Below are positions 34,080 through 44,761 of a stretch of 64,000 nt of DNA, piece by piece. Within the stretch, counting starts at the first letter, position 1; each line of letters starts with the position of its first letter. Made by a program: the position numbers and the translations under genes. Under the pieces are notes generated by a model. The model was not told the DNA's origin. It worked only from the letters and a program-made list of their open reading frames with translations, and made no database searches. The DNA is from Dryocosmus kuriphilus (taxonomy: Eukaryota; Arthropoda; Insecta; Hymenoptera; Cynipidae): assembly GCA_038277395.1 (NCBI GenBank), contig CM076190.1, positions 242,153,256 to 242,217,255 on the forward strand, written 5' to 3'.

Positions 34080-35576
34080 CTTCTTTCCTTTCATCCTCTA
34101 CTGTTTCCATTATCTCCTCCCTTCTACCACTAGACTTTGTTTCTTCCCCTCGTCGCCATGTACCCTCTCTATGCATTTCACACAATTTTTCTTTCTCTTC
34201 ATCCCATATCCACACATTATCGTTAACCTACATCCTGTCTTTCCCTTTCCATACCGTGTTCCCTTTCATTCTTTCTTTACATGCTCTCTGTTTCATTATC
34301 CACTTCCTTCTTCTTTCATTCCACGTCATACCCTCCTCTATCCTTCCTTCCCTCCCTTTAAAGCTTTCTTTTTTCTCATAATATTATCTTTTTCTTCCTC
34401 ACTTCTCACTTTCACTATATATACAATCGATTTACCTCTCTTCTTCCTTCCCACTCCATTTACCTCTTTCACGTGCACTTTTGTCCCAATTTCCCATAAC
34501 AAGCTTTCCACTTCTTCTCTTCCTGATTCACTATCCACTTTCATTCCTCTAATCACTATATTCTACTACTACGTTTCGTCTTCCCTTCTTTTTCCATTAT
34601 CCTTTATATTCTTTCAATCTTGATTTCATTCTCACATTTTCTAGGATAACATTCTCATTCAATTCTTTTATATTCTCTTCTCCTCTTACTCCGTCATCCA
34701 CTTTCTTTCTACCCTCAGACTTACATTATAGACTTCTCACTCTTTCTTCCAACTTTTTCATATCAAGTTTTCTCTCTTTCTCACTCTTTCTTTGCTTTTT
34801 CCCGATATCCTCCGTTTCTAAACCTTATCTTTTCTTGCCGCCACACCAGATCCCATTCTTCCCACACTTCTCTAACTTTCCTCATTTCCTTCTAGACCTC
34901 ATCCCCTCTCTTTTGCATGGTATTCAGACTGCGGTTCGTTTCCTCTCTAAACCATTTAATTAGACTTTCCAGATTTTCTAGATCGACTTTCCCTTTCGCC
35001 TTACTCCTCTCCGGTGGAGACTTTTTCTTCAGCTTTTTCCGCAATTTCTCTTCTCCCTGTTCATGCCCCTCTTCTTCCCTTGATCTTTTACTATAGTAAA
35101 GTTAACCCCCCCCCCCCCCTTAATTGATAAAAAGTTGTCTCGATCCTAAACTGCTAGATCTCGATCTACTAAGCAGTTCCCGATTTGACGGTCTACCTCA
35201 AGTTCTTCTGTCGGATAGTCCCCCTTGTTTCTCACCCCTCGCAAAGTTTCCCGGCGTAGTAAACTGCCTCTCTCCATCATCAGTACTATCCCCGGCAACA
35301 CCCTGTCTCCTCCCTGTTTCGGCGGCCACAGTAGGCTCATCAGCACCGAGGTTATCTACACGCTGCTGCCCTCTACTGGCCCCCGTTGGGCTCCCCATTG
35401 TAAGCATGCTGGTCTAACTTACCGATCAGCTGTCCCTTATCTTCCCTCTCACTTTTCCGACCTCGACAACTAGCCTCTAAACTCTCACTTTCGACTTTCG
35501 TTTCAACCCTTTTAACTTCACAAAATAAGTCCCCCACACTAACACGCAACCTGTTCACTACATTAACCTCCCTCAT
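34080..35576 (-). pseudogene. LINE ORF1 (nucleic-acid-binding protein), fragmented
   Basis: An ATG at 35576 begins MREVNVVNRLRVSVGDLFCE. Further along the minus strand a basic, Glu/Lys-rich coiled-coil-like region lies around 34800-35080. A folded domain at 34556-34338 (IRGMKVDSESGREEVESLLW, GKSIVYIVKVRSEEEKDNIM) resembles the RRM-like domain of LINE ORF1 proteins. The frame is broken repeatedly, including at the C run near 35110. It would coat element RNA; it is no longer functional. Confidence 0.65.
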
Positions 35577-35689
35577 CGCCTTTCACCTCAATCGCACCTC
35601 CACACCCGTCGCCAAAACCAAAAAATGTATCACAGAATAAACACGCGTACTTTACCTTTCGGTACCGGAAACCAAAGCCAAATTGTACA

Positions 35690-38600
35690 TTTTCATATTA
35701 TTTTCTAGAAAAAATATTAAATTTATAATAAAAATAACGAAATTGAAATATTTGGAAAGGCCAATTGTAGTTCTTCATAGCTTGCTTATTAAAAAATAAC
35801 AAGCTTCTACAAAAAATTGTAGAAAATGACAAATTCCTACCAAAAATAAGGAAAATTTCCGTTTGGCAAATGCTAGCTGTACTCTTCACAGTATATCCTA
35901 GATAATTATAAATAAAAAAAAACAAAATTTGCAATTTTCAAACGCTAATTATAGTTTTTCATGGTCTTCCTAAGGAAATTACAGAATTCTAAAAAAAAAA
36001 TAAGAAGATTTTCGTTTTGAAAAAAATAATTGCGTTTTTTCATAATATTTCCTACAATATATCAAATTTCGGACAAAAATAACGAAAAGTAACGATTTTC
36101 AGAAGCCAATTGTAGCTCTTTATAGTTCATATTAAAAAATAACAAATTTTTGGACAAAATTGTAGAAAATGATTATTTCTTAAGAAAAAATAGCGAAAAT
36201 TTGCGACTTGCATAGGCTACTTGTAAGTTTTTAGATTTTTTCATAAACGATACAAACCCAAGAAAATGAAAGGAAAATGCGAATTTTTAAAGGAAGCAAC
36301 GATTTGCGACTGACAAAGATAATTGCAGTTTCTCATAGACTTTCTCGGAAGAGTACAGAGTTCTAAAAAAATAAAAAAGTTTGAGGTTTGTAAAAACCAG
36401 TTGTATTTTTCATAGTATTTCCTAAAAAATTAAAAATTAAAAAAAAAATGAAAATTTGCGATTTACAATGGCTAATTGTAGTTTTTCATAATATTTCGTA
36501 GAAAGTTGTAAATTAAAAGAAAAACCAGCGAAAAGTTATCGCTTGCAAAAGCTAATTGTAGTTCTTCATATTCTTGTTAAAAAATTACAGAATTCTAAAA
36601 AAATAAGAAGAATTTTGGTTTGGAAAAGATAATTGTATTTTTTCATAATATTTCCCAGAATATATCAAATTTGCTATAATAATACCCAAAAATAATGATT
36701 TGCAGAAGAAAATCGAAGTTATTTACAGTTCATATTAGAAAATAACAAATTTTTACACAAAATCATGGAAAATTATGAATTCTTACGAAAAATAACGAAA
36801 ATTTGCAATTTGCATATTCTAGTCGTAATTTTTTACATTTTTCCTTAAACGATAAAAATTTCCCAACAAAATTGAAGAAAAATGCGAATTTTTGAAGGAA
36901 ACAACGATTTGCGATTGACAAAGTTAATTGTAGTTTCACATATACTTTCTCGGAAAATTACAGCATTCTAAAAAAAATAACGAAAACTTGAGATTTGCAG
37001 TTGTACTTTTCATAGTATTTCCTAGAAAATTACAAATTTTCTAAAAAAAATGAAAATTTGCGATTTACAAGGGATAACTGTAGCTTTTCAAAATATTTCA
37101 TAGAAGCTAGTAAATTAAAGAAAGACCAACGAAGATTTGTGATTTTCAAGAGCTAATTGTAGTTTTCCATAGTCTTTTTGAGAAAATTACAGAATTCTAA
37201 AAAAATGAGGGAATTTTCGTTTTGAAAAAGATAATTGTATTCTTTAATAATATTTCCTAGAATATATCAAATTTCTGCCAAAAATAACGGAAAATAAAGA
37301 TTTGCAAAAGCCAGTTGTAGTTCTTTATCGTTCATATTAGAAAATACCAAATTTTTACACAAAGTTATAGAAAATTATGAATTCTTGCGAAAAATAACGA
37401 AAAGCCATTTGCATAGGCTAGATGTAATTTTTTAGATTTTCTCTTAAACGATACAAGTTTCCCAAGAAAGTTAAAGAAGAATGCGAAATTTTAAAGGAAA
37501 CAACGATTTGCGATTGACAAAGCTAATTGTAGCTTCTCATATACTTTATCGGAAAATTACTGAATTCTGCAAAAAATAACGAAAATTTGAGATTTGCAAT
37601 AGATTGTTGTACTTTTTATAGTATTTCCTAGGAAATTATAAATTAAAAAAAAAAAGGAAATTTGCGATTTACAAATGCTAGTTGTAGTTTTTCATAACAC
37701 TTCATAGAAAGTTACAAGTTAAAAGAAAACACAACGAAAATTTACGATTTACAAAAGCTAACTGTAGTTTTTCATAGTCTTTTTGAGAAAATTACAGAAA
37801 TCTAAAAAAAATAAGGAAAATTTTGGATTGGGAAAGATAATTGTATTTCTTCATAATATTTCCTAGAGTATATCAAATTTCCGACAAAAATAACGAAAAA
37901 TAACTATTTGCAAAAGCTAGTTGTAGTTACTTACAGTTCATATTATAAAATAACAAATTTTTAAACAAGGTTATAGAAAATGATGAATTCTTACGAAAAC
38001 TAATAAAAATATGCGATTTGCGTAGTCTAGTTGTAATTTTTTAGGTTTTTCCTTAAAAGCTAGAAATTTCCCAAGAAAATGAAAGAAAAGTACGAATTTT
38101 TAAAGGAAACAACGATCTGCGATTGCCAAAACATAATTGTAGTTTCTCATAGCCTTTCTTAGAAAATTACAGAATTCGAACAAAAGTAACGAAAATTTGG
38201 GATTTGCAATAGCTTGTTGTACGTTTCATAGAATTTTCCTAGGAAATTGTAAATTAAAGAAAAACGCAAATTTGCGATTTACAAATGCTAGTTGTAGTTT
38301 TTCATAATACTTCGTAGAAAGTCACAAGTCAAAAAAAAAACAACGAAAATTTACGATTTAAAAAAACTGAGTGTAGTTTTTCATGATATTTCGAAGAAAG
38401 TTACAAATATAAATAAGAAAATTAGTGACTTAGAGAAGCTAATAGTAGTATTTCATAATCTTTCTGAGAAACCTACAGAATTGTAACACAAATAAGGAAG
38501 ATTTTCATGTTGAAAAAGATATTTGTATTTTTTCATAATATTTCATAGAATGTATCAAATTTTTGACAAAAATTATAAAAAATTACTATTTGAAAAAGCC

Positions 38601-39140
38601 ATTTGTAGTTTTTCATAGTTCATGTTAGAAAATAACAAATGATGATTCAAAATTGTAGAAAATGATGAATTCTTACGAAAAATAACGAAATTTTGTGATT
38701 TGCAAGGGCTAGTTGTAATTTTATATAATTTTACTTAAAAGCTACAATCTTTCCAAGAATTTTAAAGAAAAATACGAATTTTTGCAAGAAACAAAAATCT
38801 GCGATTGACAAAAGCTGATTGTAGCTTTTTATATTATTTCCTAAACTATCGAAAATTTTTAAAAGCCAAAGATTTGCGATTTACAAAAGCTAATTATAGT
38901 TTTTCACAATATTTCGTAGAAGGTTACAAATTAAAAGAAAAAGAAAACGGAAACATGAGATTAGCAAAAACTAACTGTAGCTTCCCATAATATTTCCAAG
39001 AAAGTTACGAATATAAAGAAGAACGAAAATTTGTGATTTGCAGAAGGTGATTGTACTTTTTCATAGCCTCTCTGAGAAAATTACAGAATTCTAGAAAAAT
39101 AACGGACATTTGCAATTTGAAAAGGCTAATTGTAGATTTT
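35690..39140. repeat. Satellite A array, diverged
   Basis: About 3.4 kb of satellite A resuming after the LINE. Recurring words are 'gctaattgtagtttttcat', 'atttgcgatttacaaa', 'aaattacagaattctaaaaa' and 'gaacaacgatttgcgattg'-like segments. A longer pattern of several hundred bp is visible, in which 'aaaggaaacaacgatttgcg' recurs near 36293, 36893, 37493 and 38098, a spacing close to 600 bp. No genes. Confidence 0.75.
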
Positions 39141-39425
39141 AAGTGATTTTAACGAATATTTAAAAAATTTGAAAGCACTTGAACATATTCTAAAGTTTTG
39201 AAACCTTCTGATCACTTTCTTAGACGAGTAAAATAGAATAAATAGAGGTTGCTATATTTAAAGTGAGTCTTGTCATTTTCTAAACAAAAACTTATCATTC
39301 CATTTTATATTAATAATATTTCCCTCTAAAAATTGCACGAAACAATGTCATAAGTCTGAATTATTTTTGTTACTTCGGCGAAAGGAAAAACACATTATTG
39401 TGATACGAATAAATGAAACATTTTC
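39141..39425 (+). promoter_or_regulatory. Second orphan upstream module
   Basis: Aligns with the gene upstream modules in order: 'gattttaacgaatattta', 'gaataaatagaggttg', 'tatttaaagtgagtcttgtc', 'tctaaaaattgcacgaaa', 'tgtcataagtctgaatta' and 'aaaaacacattattgtg'. It stops before exon 1 and returns to satellite A. No signal-peptide exon or second exon is found to its right in this window. It marks a fifth unit of the array. Confidence 0.65.
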
Positions 39426-40164
39426 TTAAGAAAGAGCCTACATAAAATTAAAGGAAGTTACGAATTTTCACACAAAACAACGGTTTGCGGTTTGCAAAAG
39501 CTAGTTGTAATTTTGTCTAGTATTTATTAGAATATTACGAACTACACAAAATTTTAGAAAATTATTATTAATACCCTTCAAAATAACGAAAATTAGCTAT
39601 TTGCAAAAGGTAATTTTAATTTTTCATAACATTTCTTAGAAAATATGAAATTTCTAAAAAAAAATTTTAAAAACTTAAGGGTTTGCAAAAACTATTTGTT
39701 GTTTTTTATAGTATTACCCAGAAAATCCCAAATTTAAAAGAAAAAGATATTTTCTGCGGCCTGCAAAAGCTAATTGTACTTTTTCGTAATATTTCGTAGA
39801 AAGTAAGAAATTAATGAAAAAAAAATAAGTAAAATTTGTGATTTTCAGAATCTAATTGTAGTTTTTCATAACATTTGCTTGAAAGATACAAATTTAAAAA
39901 AAAACGAAAAAGTGCGATTTGCAAAAGCTAACTGTGGGTTTAAATACTATTTCCAAGAAAGTTACAAGTATATAAAAAGAACGAAAATTTGTGATTTGCA
40001 AACACTAATTATAGTTTTTCATAGTATCACCTTGAAAATTTCAAAATTTAAAAAATCTTCAATACCACCTCACTTATGTGACGTCAACTTTCTTCGACCG
40101 TTATTATTTTAGTTAGAGTAGCATAAAGCATCTAGACGTAGTGGAATATATTTAGTCGGATCAC
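39426..40164. repeat. Satellite A remainder and short spacer
   Basis: Satellite A to about 40060 ('tttgcaaaagctagttgtaa', 'aatctaattgtagtttttca'), then about 100 bp of unrelated sequence without repeats or genes ('cctcacttatgtgacgtcaa') up to the second LINE copy. Confidence 0.65.
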
Positions 40165-42400
40165 CTTCCATTAACAGTGACGTTGAAGGGGGAAAAGGAT
40201 AGAGAAAATAAGGATAAAAAGGATGTAAAGGAGAAAAGAACGAGCAGAGGTGATTGGTCAGTGGAAGGAAAAGAACAATTTATGGAAAAGGTAAAAAATA
40301 TCAAAATCGGTGAGGGAAGTGTAAATGAAGAAATGGACATAATGATAAGGGAAATTAAAAGTATATTAGACGGAACAGATAACCAGAATCTTAGGAATTA
40401 AGGGGGGAAAACGGATGAGATCAAGAATGTAAAGAGAAAAAGAGAGAGGTGAGGAAGGAATTAAGAAAATGGAGAAAAGGGAAAAGTAGGGGAGAGAATT
40501 ATAAGAGGAAGAAGAAAGAGTATGCTAAGTTGTGTGATACAAAAAAAGAGGAGAAAAATAAAAGACTCGCAGAAGAGGCAGGGAGGGCTAGGATGGAGGA
40601 GGAGGTTTGGAAGTTAGTAAATAGCGAGAGAAGAAGAAAGAAAAGAGCAAACGAGAATATTTACAAAAGAAGAAATTAGCAAGGTGATAGAACTAATGAA
40701 AGATGCTAAGGCGCCTGGAATAGTTGACATTTCAAATGAAGTATGGAAATACGGGGGAAAAGAACTTAAGGAGTGGGCGTATATAATGTGCAATAGAGGA
40801 TGGAAAGGAGAGGGCTGGCCAGAAGTATAGAAGGAGGGGGTAGTGGTCCCGATAGTGAAAAATAGTAATGGTGAAGAGGTGAAAGTCTATAGGGGAATAA
40901 CGCTGATGCCAACTTTGTATAAGATATATGTGACTATTCTAGCAGATAGGTTGAAGAAAGTAGTTGAGGAAAAAAAAGATAGTACCACCATATCAAACAG
41001 GGTTTAGGAAAGGAATGGGAGTGATGGATAACGTATATGTTTTAAATTGTCTGGTAAATAGAAGAATAGAGAGAAAGAAAGGGAGAATGATAGCAACGTT
41101 TGTAGAGTTAAAAGCGGCACTTTATTCCTTGGACAGAGAGGAGATAAGAAAATTATGGTAAAAAAAGGCATAAGAGAGTGTTTGATAAGGAGAGTATCGG
41201 AAATTTTTAGGGAGAAAAAAGCAAGATAAGGGTAGCGGATCGAGTAGGGGAAAGTTTCTGGTTAGCGAGAGGAGTTAGACAAGGTTGTCCTTTGAGCCCG
41301 TTCTTATTTAAAATCTTGATAGCAGACTTGGAAGAGGAAATGAGGAGAAAAGACTGGGGAGGAGTTAAGAGAGTAGGTGGCAGAATTTATACTCTGGCTT
41401 ACGCAGATGACATAGTAATTATGGCGGAAAATAAGGAGGGTATGGCGGGCCTAATTACAGGATTGGAGAAATATTTAGGAGGGAAAAAGTTGGTAATAAA
41501 TGTAGAAAAGGCGAAGATAATGAGGTTTAGAAAAGGAGCGGGAGCAGAGATATGGGGTTGGAAGGAAGGAAAAAAATATTGAGAGGATACAAGAAAGGTA
41601 TATAAAATGGACGTTGGGAGTAGACTGGTGGACACTAGGGTATTGAGAGAAGAAGCACAAGGGATAAATTGAGCACTAGAGCGGAAAAGACAGCGTTGAA
41701 GTTTGAAGTGAAGTCAAAAGAAGGAAGGGGAGGAGAGTTAGCGAGGGAATGCTTAAGGAAGATAGATGAAAGAAGGGGAAGGACGATAGAATTAACGAGA
41801 TGGAAAGTGGAAAGAAAAGGATTCTTAGAAGATAGAGATATTGGAGATGGACAGGAAATAAAGTTTGAGGAATTGGATAAAAGAGACAGGAAAAACATCT
41901 GAATGAAAGATGGGAGTCGATTGAGGAATCAAAATACAATAAGTGGTATAAGGTGGCAAAGAAGGAAGGACTGCCAAAGTATTTGGAAAAGGGGTGGGGA
42001 GAGAGGAGATGGACGAGAATAGCTAGATTTAGGTTGGAAAACGAGATAAGGGAAGGGAGATATTGGGAAGAAGATGAGAATAGAGAGAGCAGAATATGTT
42101 GGTGGGAAGAGGAAACGTGGGATTATGTTTGGGATGGATGCTAAAGAGGGATGGAAGAGAAAGGAAGCTGGCAAGAGAATGTGGAAGAGATTTTAGGGGA
42201 AGAAGGTTTGGGGGAAGAATGGATGAAGAGTTTATAGAGTGCTAGAGAGATAAGTATGAGTGGAGTGAAAGAGTAAGTGTGAGTAGAGTAAAAGAGTTAA
42301 AGAGTAAGTGTGAGTGGAGTAGAAAGGTAAAAGAGTTAGTGTGAGAGCAGTGAAACAGTGGAGTGAAATAGTCAGAATCATTAAATAGAATGAAAGTGAA
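40165..42400 (+). mobile_element. 5'-truncated LINE, same family as 30575-35660
   Basis: Starts within the ORF2 linker, so ORF1 and the endonuclease are missing, as expected from incomplete target-primed reverse transcription. The + strand is purine-rich. After the coding part, 42232-42400 is low-complexity 'gagtaagtgtgagtggagt' tandem sequence, probably the element's 3' end. 42401-42780 is AT-rich with nothing recognisable except repeated 'tcgcccacatgcctcgttcg'-type words near 42550-42630. Confidence 0.8.
40177..42144 (+). pseudogene. LINE ORF2 fragment: RT and C-terminal domain
   Basis: Readable pieces are a Lys/Glu-rich linker (ELRKWRKGKSRGENYKRKKK at about 40455), RT with 'YQTGFRKGMGVMDNVYVLNC', 'FVELKAALYSLDRE' (the catalytic Asp of motif A lost: FVELK where the relative has LVDFK), 'GVRQGCPLSPFLFKI' and 'LAYADDIVI', then 'KWYKVAKKEGLPKYLEKGWG', 'RFRLENEIREGRYWEE' and a partial zinc knuckle near 42100. 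Several stops and frameshifts separate the pieces. Confidence 0.8.
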
Positions 42401-42779
42401 AAAACGGAAATGGAAAGCACATAGAAGCGTTAAGAATATAGAAATGACAGTAATTGTATAAGTAATGCAAATTACGGCTGCGATTTTTGCGTTCGATATT
42501 ATTATTTTGATAATGCGATAATTTCGATAATTTGGTAGATTTAGCTGCGCTCGCCCATATGACTCGTTTGCACACATGCCTGGTTCAATCATACATATGC
42601 TCCGTTCGCCCACATGCCTCGTTCGCTAATATGATCAATAACCCGATAATTAGTTTTAAGTGCGATAGAATATAAGTTAGTAATAGATTAGAGAAATAAG
42701 GAAAGTCTATGTAGTGGTATTAAATGTAAATAGTAATTTAAGTATTTAAAAAAATGTAAGAGTGACTTTACTTTAGTGA

Positions 42780-42992
42780 CTTTGACTCTAGAGCTTTTCT
42801 TTGAAACGTATTTTTTTCTTCAGATATCATTTTTACATTCTTAAAATCAGAATGTTGTTTTAAATTCCAGGAGTGTTGTGGTGAACCTGTATTTAAATTT
42901 CCAATTTCAGCATCTATTTTGCGTTCATAGATTCTTGTTTTTAAGCTCCTACCTGTCTCACTAGTATAAGCTTTATTACAACATTCTACATC
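42780..42992 (-). pseudogene. Penelope-like element fragment (GIY-YIG end)
   Basis: On the minus strand the sequence reads 'CCNKAYTSETGRSLKTRIYE', then 'RKIDAEIGNLNTG' and 'FKNVKMISEEKNTFQRKALE'. It is clearly related to the GIY-YIG endonuclease end at 58468-58700 ('CNKVHIVETCRRFKTRIYEH'). The Arg of the RIYE motif is kept; the upstream GIY part is missing. An isolated, inactive fragment. Confidence 0.75.
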
Positions 42993-44761
42993 CCGAGTTA
43001 AAGGCGAGGGTAGAGTGGAAAATTGAAAGAAGAGGAGGCGAGTTTAGCTGATTAAGCGAAGAAAAAAGAACAGCGAAGAAATTCTTTCACAGAGTTGGTT
43101 GTATTATCTTTCAATTCAGAAGAATAATAACAGAGGGTCGTCGCTTGCGTCTCTATTCCGAAGGAACAGCGAAGAGATTCTTTCACAGAGTTGGTTTGGC
43201 TAGAGTGAAAGCCCCGGAACCGAAATCAAAGTAACTACCCTTTCACCGTCGAGCGATACACGAACATACAACTACAGATCGAATACACGCGTGAGTTCTT
43301 GTTTAAATTTATGACACTTGATTCTAGCCCGAACTAGACTCTACGATGACCGTACTAGCCACGATCAAAGAGACTTTATTCACTTTGTGTAATTATGCTT
43401 GCTTGAAACTAATTAACTGATTTCAGAGAACTACATTCACAAGATAAAATACTTAGATAGTTGACTACTTTTACTTGCTACCTGAGGTTATTTAACTGAT
43501 TTCAGAGGGCGACGTATACAGAGCAACCGCACGGAACGTAAAGACGAGCCTGAGGGAAAACTGGGGGTTTATATACTCCCGAACTTCCTTTGTAAAGATA
43601 GGGGTTCATGCTCAAAGACACGTACGCCTCGCAAACTGCACATCAGCATGTATGCTTGCAGAATTATACATTAGCACGTTTGTTTTGTCTATGATTAACA
43701 ATTTCTTCCTCTAATATTTACAATCATTATGGTAACATTATCCTTGTTATTAGGAACATGACAATGAGCATATAACATTAGTCACGCTCGTTCGGGATTT
43801 GTCGAGACTTATCATACTGCGCTTATGCTTACGAAGTTATGCATTAGCATATTTTATAGTTAATTTCGGTGAACTCGGCTTTACTACTCAGAAAAGAATC
43901 ATAAATTTATATCGTAAGTCACGTACATATAAGGCTCGTTAAAACATGTTGTCATTCTGCGCTTATACTTATGAAGTTATGCATTAGTTAATTTCGGTGG
44001 ATTCATCTTTTCTACTTAGAAAGACATCATGAATTTATATTGTAAGCCACGTATGCACAAGGCTAGTCAAGACTTGTCGAGGCTCGTCATTCTACACGTG
44101 CGCTTGGATGCTCCCGAATGACGAATCAAACTGACTTGTATATTTGCTGATGCTGCACAATTCTATTGTTACGCATAGCTTCAGCACGTTCTTCGTATAA
44201 GTTGATAAATTTAGTAAACTAAGTGCCTCTGATGATCTCAGACGGTTACGAATGAATTATTGATGGATAATCGGTTGATTATTGATTGATTATTGATTGA
44301 TCAACGGTGAATTCATACTTCGAGATCCATCTTATCTTCTGCTTTCGAATCTTAACTTATAGTTATAGATTTCTACTTTTCGATATTCGCATAGTTTCTT
44401 ATTTATAGAAGCTTTAAAATTAATTATCTTATACCTTAACCTTACTCCGTATATCTAATGGTTGAGATTATACAAGTTGTGAAAGTCATTTACCTTAAGT
44501 TTTCTCTACAATATGATAATGCACTTTATTTATCATGAGCTTCCTACTTTATCTTCTCTTGCATTTGTATCATCCTAACCATGGTACAACAATTATATTA
44601 GTTTCGTCTTTACTACATTGCTGACTACAATACATTTATCGTGCGTCGACACCTACTCGAGCGAGTGTTAGGACACTGTTACGTCGGCACTTTATCATAT
44701 ATGGCCAACGCGAACGCGAATTTTCAAATTTAATTTAATGTTAATTTGAGTGCTGGTGGGC
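42993..44761. other. Unassigned region, possible LTR on the minus strand
   Basis: No coding sequence. Two features stand out. 'gaacagcgaaga(a/g)attctt' plus 'tcacagagttggtt' occurs twice (about 43069 and 43166). A TATATAAAC box on the minus strand at 43568-43576 precedes a G/C-richer segment of the type seen in LTR promoters. Repeated words 'ttatgaagttatgcattag' and 'ttaatttcggtg' occur near 43830 and 43980. It might be a solo LTR, but I cannot find matching ends or a target duplication. Confidence 0.3.

Larger units (their letters stand above)
30575..35660 (-). mobile_element. Two-ORF LINE (APE endonuclease/RT), nearly full length, decayed
   Basis: On the minus strand the order is ORF1 (about 35576 to 34080), then ORF2 with endonuclease (from 33995), RT (about 32600 to 31520) and a C-terminal region (to about 30928). 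The coding strand is strikingly purine-rich. It is inserted in satellite A on both sides. A C run at 35107-35120 interrupts ORF1. Many frameshifts split the proteins. A related 5'-truncated copy lies at 40165-42400 on the other strand. The style fits I/R1-group elements seen in Hymenoptera; the clade name is not certain. Confidence 0.85.

Noticed and set aside
33661..34623. 320-codon plus-strand frame rich in Ser, Leu and Phe
   Set aside because: It is opposite to LINE ORF1/ORF2 and results from the purine skew of the coding strand.
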